A stretch of 64,000 nt of DNA from Cardiocondyla obscurior (lineage: Eukaryota; Arthropoda; Insecta; Hymenoptera; Formicidae). The position numbers were made by a program, and so were the translations under genes. The notes under the pieces were generated by a model. That model was not told the DNA's origin, searched no databases, and saw nothing but the letters and a program-made list of their open reading frames with translations. Each line of letters begins with the position of its first letter. The stretch's first letter is position 1. The stretch spans positions 4,770,001 to 4,834,000 of the forward strand of contig NC_091870.1 in NCBI RefSeq assembly GCF_019399895.1, given 5' to 3'. This document shows positions 32,644-42,686 of the stretch, piece by piece.

Positions 32644-33525
32644 TGTACAGTGACCGGCAATAATGGCCTGTCGCACTGCGGTGACGGCGGCTCCCACGCG
32701 TGAGGTGGGGTAGTGTGCGTGAAGCCTCACCGCGGATCGGGTACGTGAGGCAGGGAACGCCGAAAGGAGCGAGAGGACGGGGGAAAATTTGGTGGGAGGT
32801 GTTCTCATGCTCTATCCCGCTCGCGACCCGTGCGTATGAGAGAGAAAGCATGAGTGAACGCTAAGAAATTATTATAGGCGTACCTTTGCTCTCTCGCTTG
32901 CACGCGTTTGTGTTTATACGGGCGGACAAAAATAGAAGTATATCGCAAGAGTACGCTATTAATTCTAGCGTATACTTTAAGACATTTCGCGACTTTTGAC
33001 AATCGAAATTAATTACTCATGTTACTTATATTAAAAATATATATTTTTACATTACGTATAATTTAATTTTGGGATAATTTTTGTTTTCTGTCTTGAGATA
33101 GACAATTTTAAATGCCGTTTTCTGTCTTGAGAAAGACAATTTTATATTGTCTTTCTCAAGACAAAAAACAAAATATCTCAAAATTAAATTATACGTAATG
33201 TAAAAATATATATTTAATATAAGTAACATAATTAATTTCGATTGTCAAAAGAAATCGTATTAAAGTAATAAACTATAGCTACTAGCGATATACTCTATTT
33301 TGTCGCCCATATAAACACGAACGCGTCAAGCGAAGAGCGAGTGCCTATAATAATTTCAGCGTTCACTCATGCTTTCTCTCACGCAGGTCGCGAGCGAGAT
33401 AGCATGACCTCGCAGAATTTTCCCCGTCTCTCTCGCACCTCGGCGTTCCCCTCACGTACACGATCACGGTGAGGCCTCACACTACCCACGCGGGAGCCGC
33501 CGTTGACAGGCCCGGTCACTGTACA
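32644..33525. mobile_element. Large palindromic (foldback) element, 882 bp
   Basis: The left end TGTACAGTGACCGG and the right end CCGGTCACTGTACA are exact inverted partners. The arms stay alignable for about 430 bp towards a centre near 33143: GGCGGCTCCCACGCG against CGCGGGAGCCGCC, GAGAAAGCATGAGTGAACGC against GCGTTCACTCATGCTTTCTC, and TTTTTACATTACGTATAATT against its partner. The centre holds three TGTCTT...AGACA hairpin words. There is no coding capacity. Confidence 0.9.
33089..33163. repeat. Three TGTCTT-N4-AGACA-type hairpin words
   Basis: TGTCTTGAGATAGACA at 33089, TGTCTTGAGAAAGACA at 33123 and TGTCTTTCTCAAGACA at 33148. Spacing is 34 and 25 bp. The last two are reverse complements and form the turn of the large palindrome. 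The same word forms an array at 56860-56972. Confidence 0.85.
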
Positions 33526-33772
33526 AAATGCCTCTTAGTCGTCGCAGGATGTGACAGTATCTAAATCAATTTTGAAAATGTTAGGAATATCGCTTACAAG
33601 GGGAGGCCGCGCTCAACGGAACATCGATTTTCTTCAAACTTGCAGGGTTTGAAGATTGGTGTTCCTAGAGATACTTGGTAAAGACATTCGACGCACTACT
33701 CAAAAATAAGAGCAAAAAGTTAGTTTAAATATTTCGTATGTCTATAAGTACAGAACAATTATACTTACTTTC

Positions 33773-33856
33773 GAAGCAGCGTGGTAGTGCAGAGCGGGCG
33801 GCGCTGGTCTAGTAAGCGCGGAATCACTGGTTCGAGTCACGTTATGTATTTTTTTT
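33773..33856 (+). repeat. tRNA-derived sequence with poly(T), possible SINE head or tRNA relic
   Basis: TGGTAGTGCAGAGCGG resembles a Pol III A box. GGTTCGAGTCAC, about 50 bp downstream, resembles a B box. A run of nine T, a Pol III terminator, begins at about 33849. A full cloverleaf is not convincing, and no anticodon is assigned. It sits about 100 bp before the 5' region of the LINE. Confidence 0.45.
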
Positions 33857-34445
33857 TATTTTTTATTTTTTACAATTTGGTATAAAATTTAACAATTATT
33901 ATCTTATTATTATCTTATTTTATTATTACATTATTAGACTTTCGTTTCCGACAGCGTAGTGAGTGGATGGGTGTATGTCAGTGTGCCTGTGGAAGTAAGG
34001 TTTTTGGAAAGGTTTTTGAGGAAGTAAGGAGAGGGTGGTGGGCAAAAGGTGGGTGGGAAGGAAGGAGTAATAAAGGGAAGTGGAGGGAATAGCATGGGAA
34101 AAGGGCTGAGGGAGAAAATTGGGAAAAAATAGGAGGTGAGTTGTGAGGTTAGAAAGGCTTGGAATAAAGAACAAAGGTAGAGAGTTAAAACAAAGAAAGG
34201 GGGGAAGAGGAAAGGGGGAAGGAGACAAAGGAAGACAAAAGAAAAGGACTGGGAGGAGGGTGGTTCAAGGGAAAAGAGTAGTAACAAAAAGAAATTTAAG
34301 AAAATTGGGAATAAAAAGTAAAAGTAGTAAACAGTGTAGAGAGGTTAGAAGAAAGTGACAGATAGTAAAAGGTGAGGAAAAAGAGAAGAGAAACTGGAAG
34401 GGAAGGAAAGGTTTTAAATAAGAAGAAAAAGGATAAAGTAATAAG

Positions 34446-35559
34446 ATGAGTGAAGAGAAAAGAGAAGAAATTGAAGGAATGAAAGATATGGAAGGAGAAA
34501 GTGAAAAAGGTGTAGAGCAAGAAGAGGAGAAGCAAAGGAAACCAGGAAGGCCGACAAGGGTGGAAGGCCTGATGAGGGGGAGAACGAACAGCCTCCTCAT
34601 TATGAAGGCATTTCAAAAGGCAGAAAAAAGAAAAGAATGGCAAGAGAAAAGAGGGGAAAGGGAAGGTGTGGAAGGATTTAAGAGGAGTAATAGGGTGTTG
34701 AGATCACCGATAAAGGGCATGGGGGAAGAAGAAGTGGTGAAGAGTATAGAAAGCAAGGAGAAAGAAGGGGAAGGGCTGGGGATGATAATGAGAGAAATGA
34801 GAGGCGAATTTGCAAGAATTCAGGAGCAGATGGAAATGTTAATGGAGTGCAAGATGAGAATCAGGAAGGAAATAGAGGAGTTTAAGAAGATGTGGAGGGA
34901 CGACAAGGTGGTATTGGAGAAAAGAATAAGTGAAATTGAAAAAAAGGTAATGGAAAAGAAGGGTACAGAAGGGCTAGAGGGGAGGGGCAGAAGAGGTAAA
35001 GGGGAGAGTATTGAGTTTGGAAAAGAGAATGAGGATGTTGGAAATTGGTAAAGAAAGAGAAAAAAGGGAATAGAGGAAAAATAATTTGATTATAAGGGGC
35101 TTAAAAATAAAAGAAGAGAGTAAAGAAAAAATAAGGAAAAAGGTAGAAGATATATTTGAAGTGATTGGGGTAAAGGCGAGGATAATGAAAGTGAATAAGA
35201 TAGGGGGGATAAATAAGAGAGGGTACGAGATGGTTTGGGTGAAACTTGAAAACTTTAAGGACAAGGTGGAAATAATAAAAAGAAAAGGAAAGTTAAAGGA
35301 AAGAACGGAATGGATAGGTGATATGACGGAATATGAGAGAAAGATTGAATGGATAATAAAAAAAGAGACAGAAAAAAGAAAGGGGGAAGGTTGTCAGGTG
35401 AAAATAGGGTATAAAAAAATGTGGGTGGACAAGGAACTTTGGGTATGGGACGAAATGAAAGATGAGCTGAGAAAGTGGTCGGAAGTAAAGATAAGGGAAA
35501 AAGAGAAGGAAAAGAACAAAAAAAAGATAATGGTAGATAAAAGTAATATGAGTTTTTAG
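34446..35559 (+). pseudogene. LINE ORF1 protein, frameshifted
   Basis: The first segment (34446-35051, 201 codons) is highly charged. It carries KQRKPGRPTRVEGLMRGR and a coiled-coil-like Glu/Lys region with QEQMEMLMECKMRIRKEIEE. The second segment (35086-35559, 157 codons) is in another frame. It reads IIRGLKIKEESKEKIRKKVE, then KIGGINKRGYEMVWVKLENF, which fits the RRM-like RNA-binding domain of LINE ORF1 proteins. ORF1 proteins coat the element RNA in the cytoplasm. A stop at 35051 and a frame change of about 35 bp break the gene here. The purine bias makes Lys, Glu, Arg and Gly dominate, so domain calls are tentative. Confidence 0.65.
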
Positions 35560-35689
35560 AGAAAGGCGGAAAAAAAGAAGGTGAAGAAAGTGGAACGGGT
35601 AATAGAAGAAGTATGGAAGGAGAGAAGGAGGAGGAAGAAGGGAAGAAAAGAGAAGTAAAAATGAAAAAAAGAAAAAAAGAAAGTGTAAT

Positions 35690-36905
35690 AAGAATAGGTT
35701 TTTGGAACGTGGCGAGGATGGAAAATAAGGATAAAGATTTTTGGAAATAATTAGAACAGTGGGATGTGATTTTTATGTGTGAGACATGGTTGCAGGAAAA
35801 AGGATGGGAAGGATCAAGAAGAAGTTACCGAAAGGATACAAATAGATATGGGAAGAAGCAAAGAAAAGGAATAGGAAGGAAAGAGCAATGGGGGCATGGT
35901 AATGGGATGAAGGAAAAAGTTTGAAGGGGAAAGAGAAAGAGAAATGGAGGAGAAGAAGGGGGTATTGGGTTTAAAGATATGCTGGGGAAGGGTAAAATGG
36001 AAAATAATAGGAGTTTATATTAGTGATAATATGGAGGAGGTGGCGGAAATGATGAAAGGATGGATGGAGGAGAAGGAAGAAGAATGTAATTATTTAATAG
36101 GGGGAGATTTTAATGTGAGGACGGGAGAGGAGGGAGGAATCTGGGATGAATTTGTGGAGGAAGAGGGAGAGGAGAAGAAAAGAAGATCAAAGGATAAAAA
36201 AATAACGGGGGAAGGTAGGAAATTATGTAAAATGCTGGAAGAGGAGGGGTGGGGAATTTTAAACGAATGTGTAAAAAGATGAGAAGGGAGAGTGGAGTAT
36301 ACAGGGGGTAGAGGGAAAACAGTGATTGATTACGTGATTTGTAATGGAGAGACAAAAAAAAGAATTAAGGAGATGAGAGTAGGAGGAGAAGTAGATTCGG
36401 ACCACCACCCGATAATAGTAATGGTGGAGGGAGGGGGGCAGAAAAGGAAATAGAATAAGAATGAAGAAAGAAGGGGAAAGTTAAAATGGAATGAAAAAGA
36501 AAAGAAGCTGTTTGAGGAAGGGTTTAGAAGAGAGAAAGAAGGAAAGAAAAAAAAGGAGGGAAAATGGAAAGACCTGAGTGAATGGGTAAGAGAAGTAAAA
36601 AACGAATTAAGAAGAGAAGTGAATAACGATGGGGAAAGGATGGGGAAAGGAAGGAAAAAGCTGTAGAGGATTGGTGGGACGAAGAATGCAGAAGGAGTAA
36701 AACGAAGGTTAAAGAGGAACTGGAAGAATGGAGAAAGAGTGGAGGGAGTGGGAATGAATATAAGAAAAGTAAAAGGGAGTATAAGAAGCTATGTGATAGA
36801 AAAAAAGTGGAGGAGGAAAGGAAATGGGAAAAGGAGGTGGAGCAGGCAAAGACAGAAGGAAAAGTGTGGAAAATAGTAAACAAAGGAAGGAAGGGTAGGA
36901 GGAGA
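35690..36905 (+). pseudogene. LINE ORF2, apurinic-type endonuclease and linker (copy 1)
   Basis: The reading starts with VIRIGFWNVARMENKDKDFW, then a stop, then DVIFMCETWLQEKGW (the catalytic ETW region). An ORF at 35944-36282 carries KIIGVYISDN and LIGGDFNVRTGEE (the GDFN motif). After a stop, TVIDYVICNGE and VDSDHHPIIVMV complete the endonuclease at about 36310-36430. A linker follows, with ECRRSKTKVKEELEEWRKSG near 36690. The enzyme would nick target DNA to prime reverse transcription. At least three stops or shifts make it inactive. Confidence 0.75.
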
Positions 36906-36915
36906 GTGGTTCATA

Positions 36916-39867
36916 ATGAATGGTGGATTGGAGGGGGATGGGAAGGGGAGGTGGACGTATGAGGGACCAAGAGGATTGTCGGTAATAGATTATGTGTTAG
37001 GGAATGAAGAATCGTGGAACGAGATGGAAGGGATGGAGATAGCAGACAGGATTGATTCAGATCATTTTCCGGTATTGGTAAAGATTAAGGGGAAAGGAGG
37101 GGGTGAAAGAAAAAAAGGAAAGAAAAAAAGATGGTGTTGTAGCGAGAAAGGAAAGGAGGAATTTAACAAAAAAGTGAAGGAGATATGGGGAGAGGAAAAA
37201 GAGAAAACGGAATGGAAAAAGGTAAAAGAGAAAGTTAACAGAATTTTGGAAAAAGGACAAGAAAGGAAAAGAGAAGAACAGAGGAGAGGATGGTGGGCCG
37301 AAGAATGTAGAGTGGAGAAGAAAAAAGTAAGAACGGCATTGAGAGGCTGGAGAAGAGGGGAGGAAAGAAGAGAGGAATATAGAAGAATGAAGAAAGAATA
37401 TAAAGATTTATGCGAGAATAAGAAGAGGAGGGAGGTGGAGAGATGGATAGAGGAGGTGAAGAGGGTAAAGACAGAAAAGCAAATATGGGAAATAATAGGG
37501 AGGGAAAAGAGAAGAAGAGGAGGAGGGGGGGGAAGAACTTGGAAACAAAAGAATGGGAAGAATATTTCAGGAATATAATGGGAGGAGTGGATTATAGAGT
37601 GAGGATGAGAGAGAGAGAGGAGAGAGGGAAGATGGGGGGATGAATGAGCTGAGTAAAGAAGAAGTGAGATGTGCATTGAGTAAGGTGAGGGAGGGGAAAG
37701 CGGAAAGAGGTGACGGAATTCCTGGAGAAGTATGGAAATACGGAGGAGAAAAGGCGATAGATTGGATATGGAAAATATGTAACTAAAGTGTCCGGGAATA
37801 ATAATTAAGCACGGTAACTTTAATATATTTATTTCGTATAAGCAGTTCGACGGCTGAACGATCTCTGCGGTCTGGACCGCAGATTCGCAAGCACAAAGCC
37901 TGGCCTTCCAGTGAAGGTTAGCCAAATATAAAGTTACAGAGTCACTGGAAACACCAAGTGATAAGATATAATTGCGGGGATATAGTTACTTAGAAATAAG
38001 AAGTAAATACATTACAGTAACAAAATATGGAAAGGGAAGGAATGGATAGAAGAATGGGAAGAAGGTACGGTGGTGCCGGTAAAAAAGAAGGGGAAAGGGG
38101 ACAAAGTGGAGGATTTTAGGGGAGTCACGATTATGTCGACGTTATACAAGATTTATGCTACGATGATGGAAAAAAGGCTGAAGGAAGAGGTGAAAGAAAA
38201 GAAGATCTTGGCAGAGAGGCAGGCGGAATTTAGAAAGGGGAGGGGGACGATGAACAATATATATGTAATAAATTACTTAATTAACAGGCAATTAAGCAAA
38301 AAAGGAGGGAAAATAACTTTGTTCTTCGTGGACCTGAAGGCAGCTTTCGTCGGAGTGAATAGAGAGGTGATGTGGGAGCATATGGAGAAGGAGGGAATAA
38401 GTAAGGACATGATTAAACGGTGTAAGGAAATATACAGGGAAACAAAATGCAGAGTGAGGGTGAGGGGGGAGACGGGGGAAGAATTCTGAACGGAAAGAGG
38501 GGTGAGGCAGGGACGTCCACTAAGCCCATTGCTTTTCAATATACTAATAGCGGATCTGGAAACAAAAATGAAGAGGGGGGTGGGGAGGGGTGAAAATAAA
38601 AGGGGAAAAGATTTACTCATTGAGCTACGCAGACGACGTGGTGTTGCTAGCGAAAGAGGAGGACGACATGAGGAGCTTGATAGCAAGATTGGAGGACTAT
38701 TTAAAAAGAAAAAAATTGGAACTTAACGTGAAGAAATCGAAGGTGATGAGGTGCAGAAAAGGGGGAGAAAAAGAGAAAAGAGTGAATTGAAGTTGGGGGG
38801 AAGGGGAAACCAATAGAAGAAGCAAAGGAATACAACTACTTGGGATACATAGTTATGAAGAACGGAGGACAGGTGAGGCAGGTAAGTAAGAGAGCGAGGA
38901 AGGCGGCAATGGCGTTGGAAGGAGTTGGGGGTTGGAAAAAAGAAAGTTTGGAGAAGACTGGGGGAAGAGGATGTGAATTTTTGACAGATTAATTTGGACA
39001 ATAATGGCATATGGAGTGGAAATATTCGGATAGAGGGAAAGGGAAAAAATGGAGAGAATACAGGAAAGATACATAAAATGACTTTTAGGAGTGGGAAGGA
39101 GCACGCCGGGATACATGGTGATGGAGGAGATACAAGGAATAAAATTGAGGACGAAAATGAGAAAGAGAGCGTGGGGGTTTGAGAGGAGATTAGAAGAAGG
39201 AAGGGAAAGCGGTCTGGCGATAAAATGTTGGGAGGAGATCAAAGAAAGAGAAAAAAAGGGGAAAGCGGAATCGGGATGGGAGAGAGAAAGAAGATCATTT
39301 TATGAAGAAAGAGAAATGATAAAGAGCAGTATAGAAAAGGGGGAGATACCGGGAGAGACAACGGATTGGATATCGGAGATGGAAAGAAGGGACAAGGAAG
39401 AACAGAGGAGAGAAAGAGAGGAAAGAATAAAAAAATCCAATTATAATAAATGGTACGGGATGGTAAAAGTACAAGGAGTACCGGGATACTTAAAAAAGAG
39501 ATGGAAAGAGAAGAGGTGGAGGAGAAAGGCGAGGTTCAGGTTGGGAGAAGAGATGAGGGGGAATAAATATTGGGAGAAGGAAGAGAGAAGGAAGTGCAGG
39601 GTATGCGGAAGGGTGGAAGAGTCTTGGGAGCATGTTTGGGAGGAATGTGGAAGTTGGGGAGCGGTGGGGACGTGGAGGGATTGGGCAGAAAGGGTGCTAA
39701 ACGGAGAAGGGGAGGGCGAGTTATGGTTGAGAAGGATTCAAGAATTCAGGAGGGAAGTGATAGAAGAGGAGAGGATAATGGAGGAGGGAAGAGAGGAGGA
39801 GGTGAGGGAGGAAGAGAGGGAGCTGTGGGAAGGGGTTGAAGGAGGGAGAGAAGGGGGGGAGGTATAA
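36916..39867 (+). pseudogene. LINE ORF2, reverse transcriptase and C-terminal domain (copy 2)
   Basis: Segments in order are as follows. 36916-37578: endonuclease C-terminus and basic linker. About 37640-37783: ELSKEEVRCALSKVREGK and GIPGEVWKYGG. Insert. 38022-38489: VVPVKKKGKGDKVEDFRGVT, then FFVDLKAAFVGV (RT motif A). 38502: RQGRPLSPLLFNILIADLE. 38620-38660: SYADDVVLLAKEED (motif C, with both catalytic Asp). 39091-39867: a long open C-terminus with the zinc-type CRVCGRVEESWEHVWEEC at about 39597-39650. Stops at 37578 and 38489 and several frame changes make it non-functional. It may belong to the Jockey/R1-like, APE-type LINE group; finer placement needs a tree. Confidence 0.8.
37784..38016 (-). 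mobile_element. Small solo-LTR-like insert in the LINE, 233 bp
   Basis: GTAAC occurs on both sides (37779-37783 and 38017-38021). Removing the insert restores an uninterrupted LINE frame across the site (WIWKICN followed by KIWKGKEW). Read on the minus strand it starts TGTAATG and has GAAATAAAT as a poly(A) signal. Its other end is CACTTTA rather than ...CA. It is best explained as an LTR with an altered terminus. Confidence 0.7.
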
Positions 39868-40195
39868 GGAGAGAATGTTTGGATTAGGAAAGAGAATAGT
39901 TCAGAAGGAATATGATAAAGCGAGAGTGCTTCGGAAGCGGAGGTCCGGGAGAGAGAGAGAAAGCGAGGTAGAATAAGAGATCGTAGTTTTAAGGCGTTGT
40001 GCGAGGGGTAAGGATGCAAGGGGAGTGTGAGAGGGGGAGAACGAGAGGGCTGAGTAAGGGAGCGAGGAATGAGTATGAGATTGTGAGAGCGGAAGGTTGA
40101 GTGTGAAGAATGAAGCGATGTGTGTGTGTGTGTGAGAGAGGAAGGGAAGCTTTGTAGAGTTTGTAACCCGAAAGAGAAGTCAATGAAAAATATCT

Positions 40196-41069
40196 AAATC
40201 TAATCTAAATTAAGATCTAAAAAAATGTTTCATATAAATGTTTTATGGTAAGAATAGTTTAATTTAACTTGTGCACGACCGTACGCGTGATCGGAGCACG
40301 CCACGCACACGTGCTAATGCCAAGAGTGGCCAGAATTGACCGTCGTCTAAGGTATTATTACGGCATTAACAATTAAATAAAAAAAAAAAATGATTTGCAA
40401 GATAATACACCATTTATCAGTTTAACGCAGTCACTCAATACAGAAGATAGACAAATGCTACACGCACAGAACGCGTGATCAGTCTCGGCACGGAGCGCAT
40501 TGCAACGGACGAAATGGCGCTAGAAAATCTTCGTATTTTCGTGAATTTTGCTTCCAATAAAACGCGCGGCGAAGAACTTGACGAGCGTTGGGTGCACGTC
40601 CGACCGGACAGACAATTTCGCGCGCGAGAGCGGGTACGCGAGAAGCCAGAAGATTCGCGACCGCGGAAGCACGTTTACATTTCGTGCTGAGACACATTTA
40701 ACTAGAGAGAAAGTAATACAATTACTATAAATAAAAGAAGCAATACCAAATCTAACCAAATCAGAACTTGGCCACTAATGCAGAATGAAGCACGCACTCG
40801 CGGCAAGCTGCACCGAAGACCAGCGAACCGGAGGCTGTCGAGAATCCGCAGTAGCGGCGTAATTGCGAAAATACAAGGTAGAGTTAGTTGCGCACAGTAA
40901 CGAGTCGCTTCAGCTACTAAAGGATCGGCAAGTTGACGGAAGAATTTCGATAGACGAGCACCTCGTCGTACAATTTCGGACAGAATCAGTATTACATGCG
41001 GAACTCACGTGTGCTCCGATATAAGCATTAGAGACGCTTTCAATATACCGGGTAGCAGAATCGCGAACA
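40196..41069. other. Unassigned intergenic-type sequence
   Basis: Mixed composition with CG-rich patches around 40480-40680 and 40790-40850. No gene, LTR ends or repeats could be assigned. Confidence 0.4.
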
Positions 41070-41320
41070 TAACTGTAGTAATAAAATAAAAAAGTTTGTA
41101 TAACAATTAAACAAACAAAATTTATTAAAAAAATTTTATTTTTTATTATTTTGTTACTGCAGCTAAATATAACAATTTTTACCATAAAACTTTTGTATGA
41201 AACATTTTTTGATATTTTAAATAGTTTTTGAGATATATCGAAAAAAGTATAATGCGGTTTTAACTTTGAGGGGTAGTTTCACCCCTTAAAACCGAATATT
41301 TACAGCTAATATTATTTTTT
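41070..41320. repeat. PAL repeat, partial copy
   Basis: GTTACTGCAGCTAAATATAA, CCATAAAACTTTTGTATGAA, then GATATATCGAAAAAAGTA and TAGTTTCACCCCTTAAAA match one arm of the PAL family. Confidence 0.75.
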
Positions 41321-41805
41321 TAATTTATTTAATATTGATCCTTAAATGTGTGCAAAACTTCAGATTTTTTTAATTTTTTATCTTGCGAGGTTTCCTTGTT
41401 TGTGTATCGTCCCGTGCAATAGTAATTCAGTGTCACTCGATGTTTTGATCGTTATCCTGAGCCAAAGGTCCAACCGACAGACAAGAGCGCTTGACATAGA
41501 CGGAACCCGTTTTACTCATTGGTACCTAATTTGAAAATTACTTAATAAAAAAACATTTAGTTATAGTATTTTGAAAAGCTTTCGATGCCAGCTACAACAC
41601 CATCAAATAAGTAATATGGGTTTCCATTTAAGAATTTAACATTAATTTTAAAATAACTTACAGATTCGATCTCAAAGTCAAAGTCAAGGTCATTGTCCGT
41701 TATCGTCCTTAAAAACTTTTGTATATACCATCTTTCAATATAATACAGTATTTCTGTGATATTTGAATAGGTTTTTTAAAATGATACATCTTGTATACAC
41801 ATATA
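41321..41805. other. Unassigned, with weak foldback-type end
   Basis: TATATACCATCTTTCAATAT and ATGATACATCTTGTATACAC near 41730-41800 resemble an eroded transposon end. No gene is seen. Confidence 0.35.
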
Positions 41806-41809
41806 CACT

Positions 41810-42224
41810 TGTTGCACCGTAACCGGGTGCATAGAATCCGTCCTCCGGGACCGTCTGATTGTACGGGCTTTGAGTAAATAAAGTCGTCTTTTTGTTGAAT
41901 ATAAAATATGTTGTTTATTTGCTTGGTTTACCTTCCGTCGCGTTACACAAGTTTGTCGCAAATATAATTACGTGCCGCTTGTTGGTTGTAGAACTGACTT
42001 GCACGAGCATTATATTGACGGCTGTTGTGATGAGTCAGCCAAATTTGCGGAAAGCGACGACCGGGTAACCGGGTGCCTTCCATTGATTTTATGGTGTGGC
42101 GGAAACGCTGATTTGGTTTCCGGATGTACTCAACAGATTCAATGAGGTTTGGTAATCTGCTGAGTATCATATTTTTATCTGGCACATGATGTGCCAATAC
42201 TCGAGCCTAGGAGCTCGGGTTACA
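41810..42224 (+). mobile_element. Solo LTR, 415 bp (family LTR-E, copy 2)
   Basis: It starts TGTTGCACCGTAACCGGGTG and ends GAGCTCGGGTTACA. GAGTAAATAAAGTC gives the poly(A) signal on the plus strand. It shares the GGTGCA, CCGTCCTCC and AGATTC...GGTAATCTGCTGAG blocks with the minus-strand copy at 1318-1737. ATACACT occurs on both sides (41803-41809 and 42225-42231), a 7-bp match that is longer than the usual LTR duplication. Confidence 0.75.
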
Positions 42225-42231
42225 ATACACT

Positions 42232-42686
42232 CAATAACTAACGTTACACACCAACTCATCTAACTATAATTATTATATTTTTTTCTTTAAGTTTAATTTT
42301 TAGATAGATAGATAAATATTTATTATTTCTTTGACCGAATTCGATGTAATCATTTTTCACCAAGTTACGCAAAGTTAAGAGAAAAAATTGTTTCTGTCTT
42401 TAAATTTGCTTTATTCAATAAAAATGATTGCAATGAGCTCGTTAAAAGCGCATTTTAAAGCTAAGACTCTAAGCTTTTATTTACATTTTAACCCGTTAAA
42501 CTGTGATGTCTGAATCATGCCATGCACATCGCAATCTCGGATTTTTTATTAATAAATTTACATTCTATCACCTTATTATTCGACATAAAAAAAATAACCA
42601 AGCATAATTCTCATTCAGTTATTTTAAAGTAGATATTCGTAGTTTTATTATCACTGTTTAAATTTATTTTTATTTTCAGTATGTAC
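42232..42686. other. AT-rich spacer
   Basis: No gene is seen. A TAGATAGATAGATAAA microsatellite lies at about 42302. Confidence 0.5.

Larger units (their letters stand above)
33945..36908 (+). mobile_element. LINE copy 1, 5' part (ORF1 and endonuclease)
   Basis: A strongly purine-rich plus strand starts near 33945 with a 500-bp 5' leader. It holds ORF1 (34446-35559), then the endonuclease half of ORF2 (about 35690-36440), then a linker rich in Lys, Arg and Glu. It stops near 36908, where a second copy of the endonuclease C-terminus begins. It is therefore one copy that lost its 3' half. Confidence 0.75.
36909..40195 (+). mobile_element. LINE copy 2, 5'-truncated (endonuclease end to 3' UTR)
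   Basis: The copy begins inside the endonuclease (SVIDYVLGNEE and SDHFPVLVKIK at about 36980-37095) and repeats the linker region already present in copy 1. It then has reverse transcriptase (about 37640-38770), a C-terminal cysteine-histidine motif and a 3' UTR of about 330 bp. It ends near 40195 in an AATCTAA-rich tail. Truncated 5' ends are usual for LINEs. A 233-bp LTR-like insert sits at 37784-38016. Confidence 0.75.

Noticed and set aside
37062..37925. A 287-codon minus-strand ORF rich in Ser, Phe, Pro and Leu
   Set aside because: It is the complement of the purine-rich LINE coding strand. Pyrimidine-only strands rarely form stop codons, so long frames arise by chance.
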